Below are positions 4,905 through 5,976 of a stretch of 5,976 nt of DNA, piece after piece. How positions within the stretch are numbered: the first letter of the stretch is position 1; each line of letters starts with the position of its first letter. The stretch lies in assembly GCA_003565575.1 (NCBI GenBank), contig PXBV01000360.1, positions 1 through 5,976 on the forward strand, written 5' to 3'. The notes below the pieces were generated by a model. The model did no database searches, was not told where the DNA came from, and worked only from the letters and a program-made list of their open reading frames with translations. Source of the DNA: Psychroflexus sp. (GTDB lineage: Bacteria > Bacteroidota > Bacteroidia > Flavobacteriales > Flavobacteriaceae). Position numbers and translations under genes: made by a program.

Positions 4905-5976
4905 TTATTTCAACTCATGTACAAATTCAGACAAGGCTTTAATAGTGTAATCAATATCTTCATAAGATAAAGCATCATTCAAAAAGTAACTTTCAAAAGC
5001 GCTTGGAGGCATATATACCCCACGTTGAAGCATTCCATGAAAGTATGTTTTGAATTTTTGATTATTTCCTTTAGCAGCGGATTTAAAATCAATTACTGGG
5101 TGTTCACAAAAATGAATCGAAATCATAGATCCAATTCTATTGATTTGATGTACAATCCCAGCATCGTCCAAAACACGTTTCATTCCTTGATGTAGTTTTT
5201 CAGTTTTTTTGTCAAGGCTCTCAAATATACTTTTATGTGAATTGAGGTGGCTTAACATAGCATATCCAGCTGCCATTGCTAGTGGGTTCCCACTAAGCGT
5301 TCCTGCTTGATAAACTGGACCATCGGGTGCTAAATGATTCATGATTTCTGCCTTACCTGCAAAAGCACCCACTGGTAATCCACCGCCTACAACTTTCCCA
5401 AAAGTAACAAGGTCTGCTTTTATGTTTAGGCGTTCTTGAACTCCTCCAGGCGCTAACCTGAATCCTGTCATCACTTCATCAAAAATCAAAAGTATCCCGG
5501 TATCATCACAAATTTGCCTCAAACCTTCTAAAAAACCATCTTCAGGGATGATGCACCCCATATTTCCTGCAACAGGCTCTAAAATTATACAGGCGATGTC
5601 ACCTTTGTTCTGCTCAATAAGCGTTTTCACACTTTCTAAGTCATTGTAGTTGGCCAGTAAAGTATCTTTAGCTGTGCCTTTAGTAACTCCTGGTGAGTTA
5701 GGTTCTCCAAAAGTGGCGCCACCACTTCCAGCTTGAATTAAGAAAGAGTCACTATGTCCGTGATAGCAACCTGCAAATTTTATAATTTTATCTTTTTTTG
5801 TGTAACCTCTGGCTAGTCTTACAGCACTCATACATGCTTCTGTACCACTGTTAACAAATCTGATTTTGTCAATTACAGGTACCATTTCAACAGCTAATTT
5901 TGCAATTTTAGTTTCTAATTCTGTAGGAATTCCATAAGATGTGCCGTCTTTTGTTTTCTCAATCAATGCATTTACA
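4905..5976 (-). CDS. hemL: Glutamate-1-semialdehyde 2,1-aminomutase (HemL), 5' end outside the window
   Basis: HemL is a cytoplasmic PLP/PMP enzyme that isomerises glutamate-1-semialdehyde to 5-aminolevulinate, the last step of the C5 route into haem and other tetrapyrroles. 356 residues are visible of roughly 430; about 75 N-terminal residues lie beyond the right edge. The frame stays open to the edge and the first visible codons (V-N-A-L-I-E) still align with the E. coli protein, so the TTG at 5966 is an internal leucine, not a start. Numbering from the first visible residue: FVNSGTEACMSAVRLARG (40-57), GCYHGHSD (69-76), GSGGATFGEPNSPGV (83-97), LEPVAGNMG (132-140), FDEVMTGFR (165-173) with D166 for the PLP ring, TFGKVVGGGLPVGAF (191-205) with K194 as the PLP lysine, and VYQAGTLSGNP (221-231). 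The YQAGTLSGNP and GCYHGHSD blocks separate HemL from related class III transaminases. It ends normally in a TAA with no clear terminator behind it. Confidence 0.97.
   Translation of the reverse strand, partial: VNALIEKTKDGTSYGIPTELETKIAKLAVEMVPVIDKIRFVNSGTEACMSAVRLARGYTKKDKIIKFAGCYHGHSDSFLIQAGSGGATFGEPNSPGVTKGTAKDTLLANYNDLESVKTLIEQNKGDIACIILEPVAGNMGCIIPEDGFLEGLRQICDDTGILLIFDEVMTGFRLAPGGVQERLNIKADLVTFGKVVGGGLPVGAFAGKAEIMNHLAPDGPVYQAGTLSGNPLAMAAGYAMLSHLNSHKSIFESLDKKTEKLHQGMKRVLDDAGIVHQINRIGSMISIHFCEHPVIDFKSAAKGNNQKFKTYFHGMLQRGVYMPPSAFESYFLNDALSYEDIDYTIKALSEFVHELK

Noticed and set aside
5964..5966. TTG as a start codon for hemL
   Set aside because: The frame remains open to the window edge and the residues upstream (V-N-A) still align with HemL; TTG encodes an internal Leu and the real start is outside.
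1..5976. Mobile element, CRISPR array, tRNA/rRNA, defence or toxin-antitoxin module
   Set aside because: No transposase or integrase motifs, spaced repeats, tRNA-like folds or rRNA-like stretches were seen; all large frames are accounted for by chromosomal genes of similar composition.

Overview
The window reads as an ordinary chromosomal segment of a member of the Bacteroidota, most likely family Flavobacteriaceae. Support: strong AT bias in genes and gaps, no Shine-Dalgarno sequences ahead of starts, several TAnnTTTG-type (-7) promoter matches typical of this phylum, exported proteins whose predicted mature ends begin with Gln, and protein families typical of flavobacteria (the small four-cysteine 'membrane or secreted protein', the two-lobed aspartyl protease with PDZ domain). 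The genus cannot be fixed from the sequence.

Layout, left to right. Positions 1-70 hold a weak candidate terminator on the minus strand. Then comes a minus-strand block: a 68-residue single-span membrane protein (71-277), murB (360-1370) and a class I/II PLP aminotransferase (1371-2564). The aminotransferase is read first; its TAA stop directly abuts the ATG of murB, so these two form a tight operon, possibly with the small gene as a tail. Positions 2565-2707 are a divergent promoter region with one promoter candidate each way and an inverted repeat between them. On the plus strand, 2708-4048 encodes an exported two-lobed aspartyl protease with a C-terminal PDZ domain. It converges, across a 66-base gap without a clear terminator, on a minus-strand gene (4115-4711) for an exported, probably outer-membrane beta-barrel protein of unknown function. 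A 193-base gap (4712-4904) with a weak promoter candidate separates this from the 3' five-sixths of hemL (4905-5976, minus), whose start lies beyond the right edge.

Functionally the region mixes housekeeping metabolism (peptidoglycan precursor synthesis by MurB, tetrapyrrole synthesis by HemL, amino-acid transamination) with two envelope proteins of unknown role and one small membrane protein. I see no mobile element, CRISPR array, tRNA, rRNA, toxin-antitoxin or defence module. Nothing here amounts to a new multi-gene system. The items most worth a second look are the small Cys-rich membrane protein, the pepsin-like symmetry of the PDZ protease, the unassigned barrel protein, and the inverted repeat between the divergent promoters.
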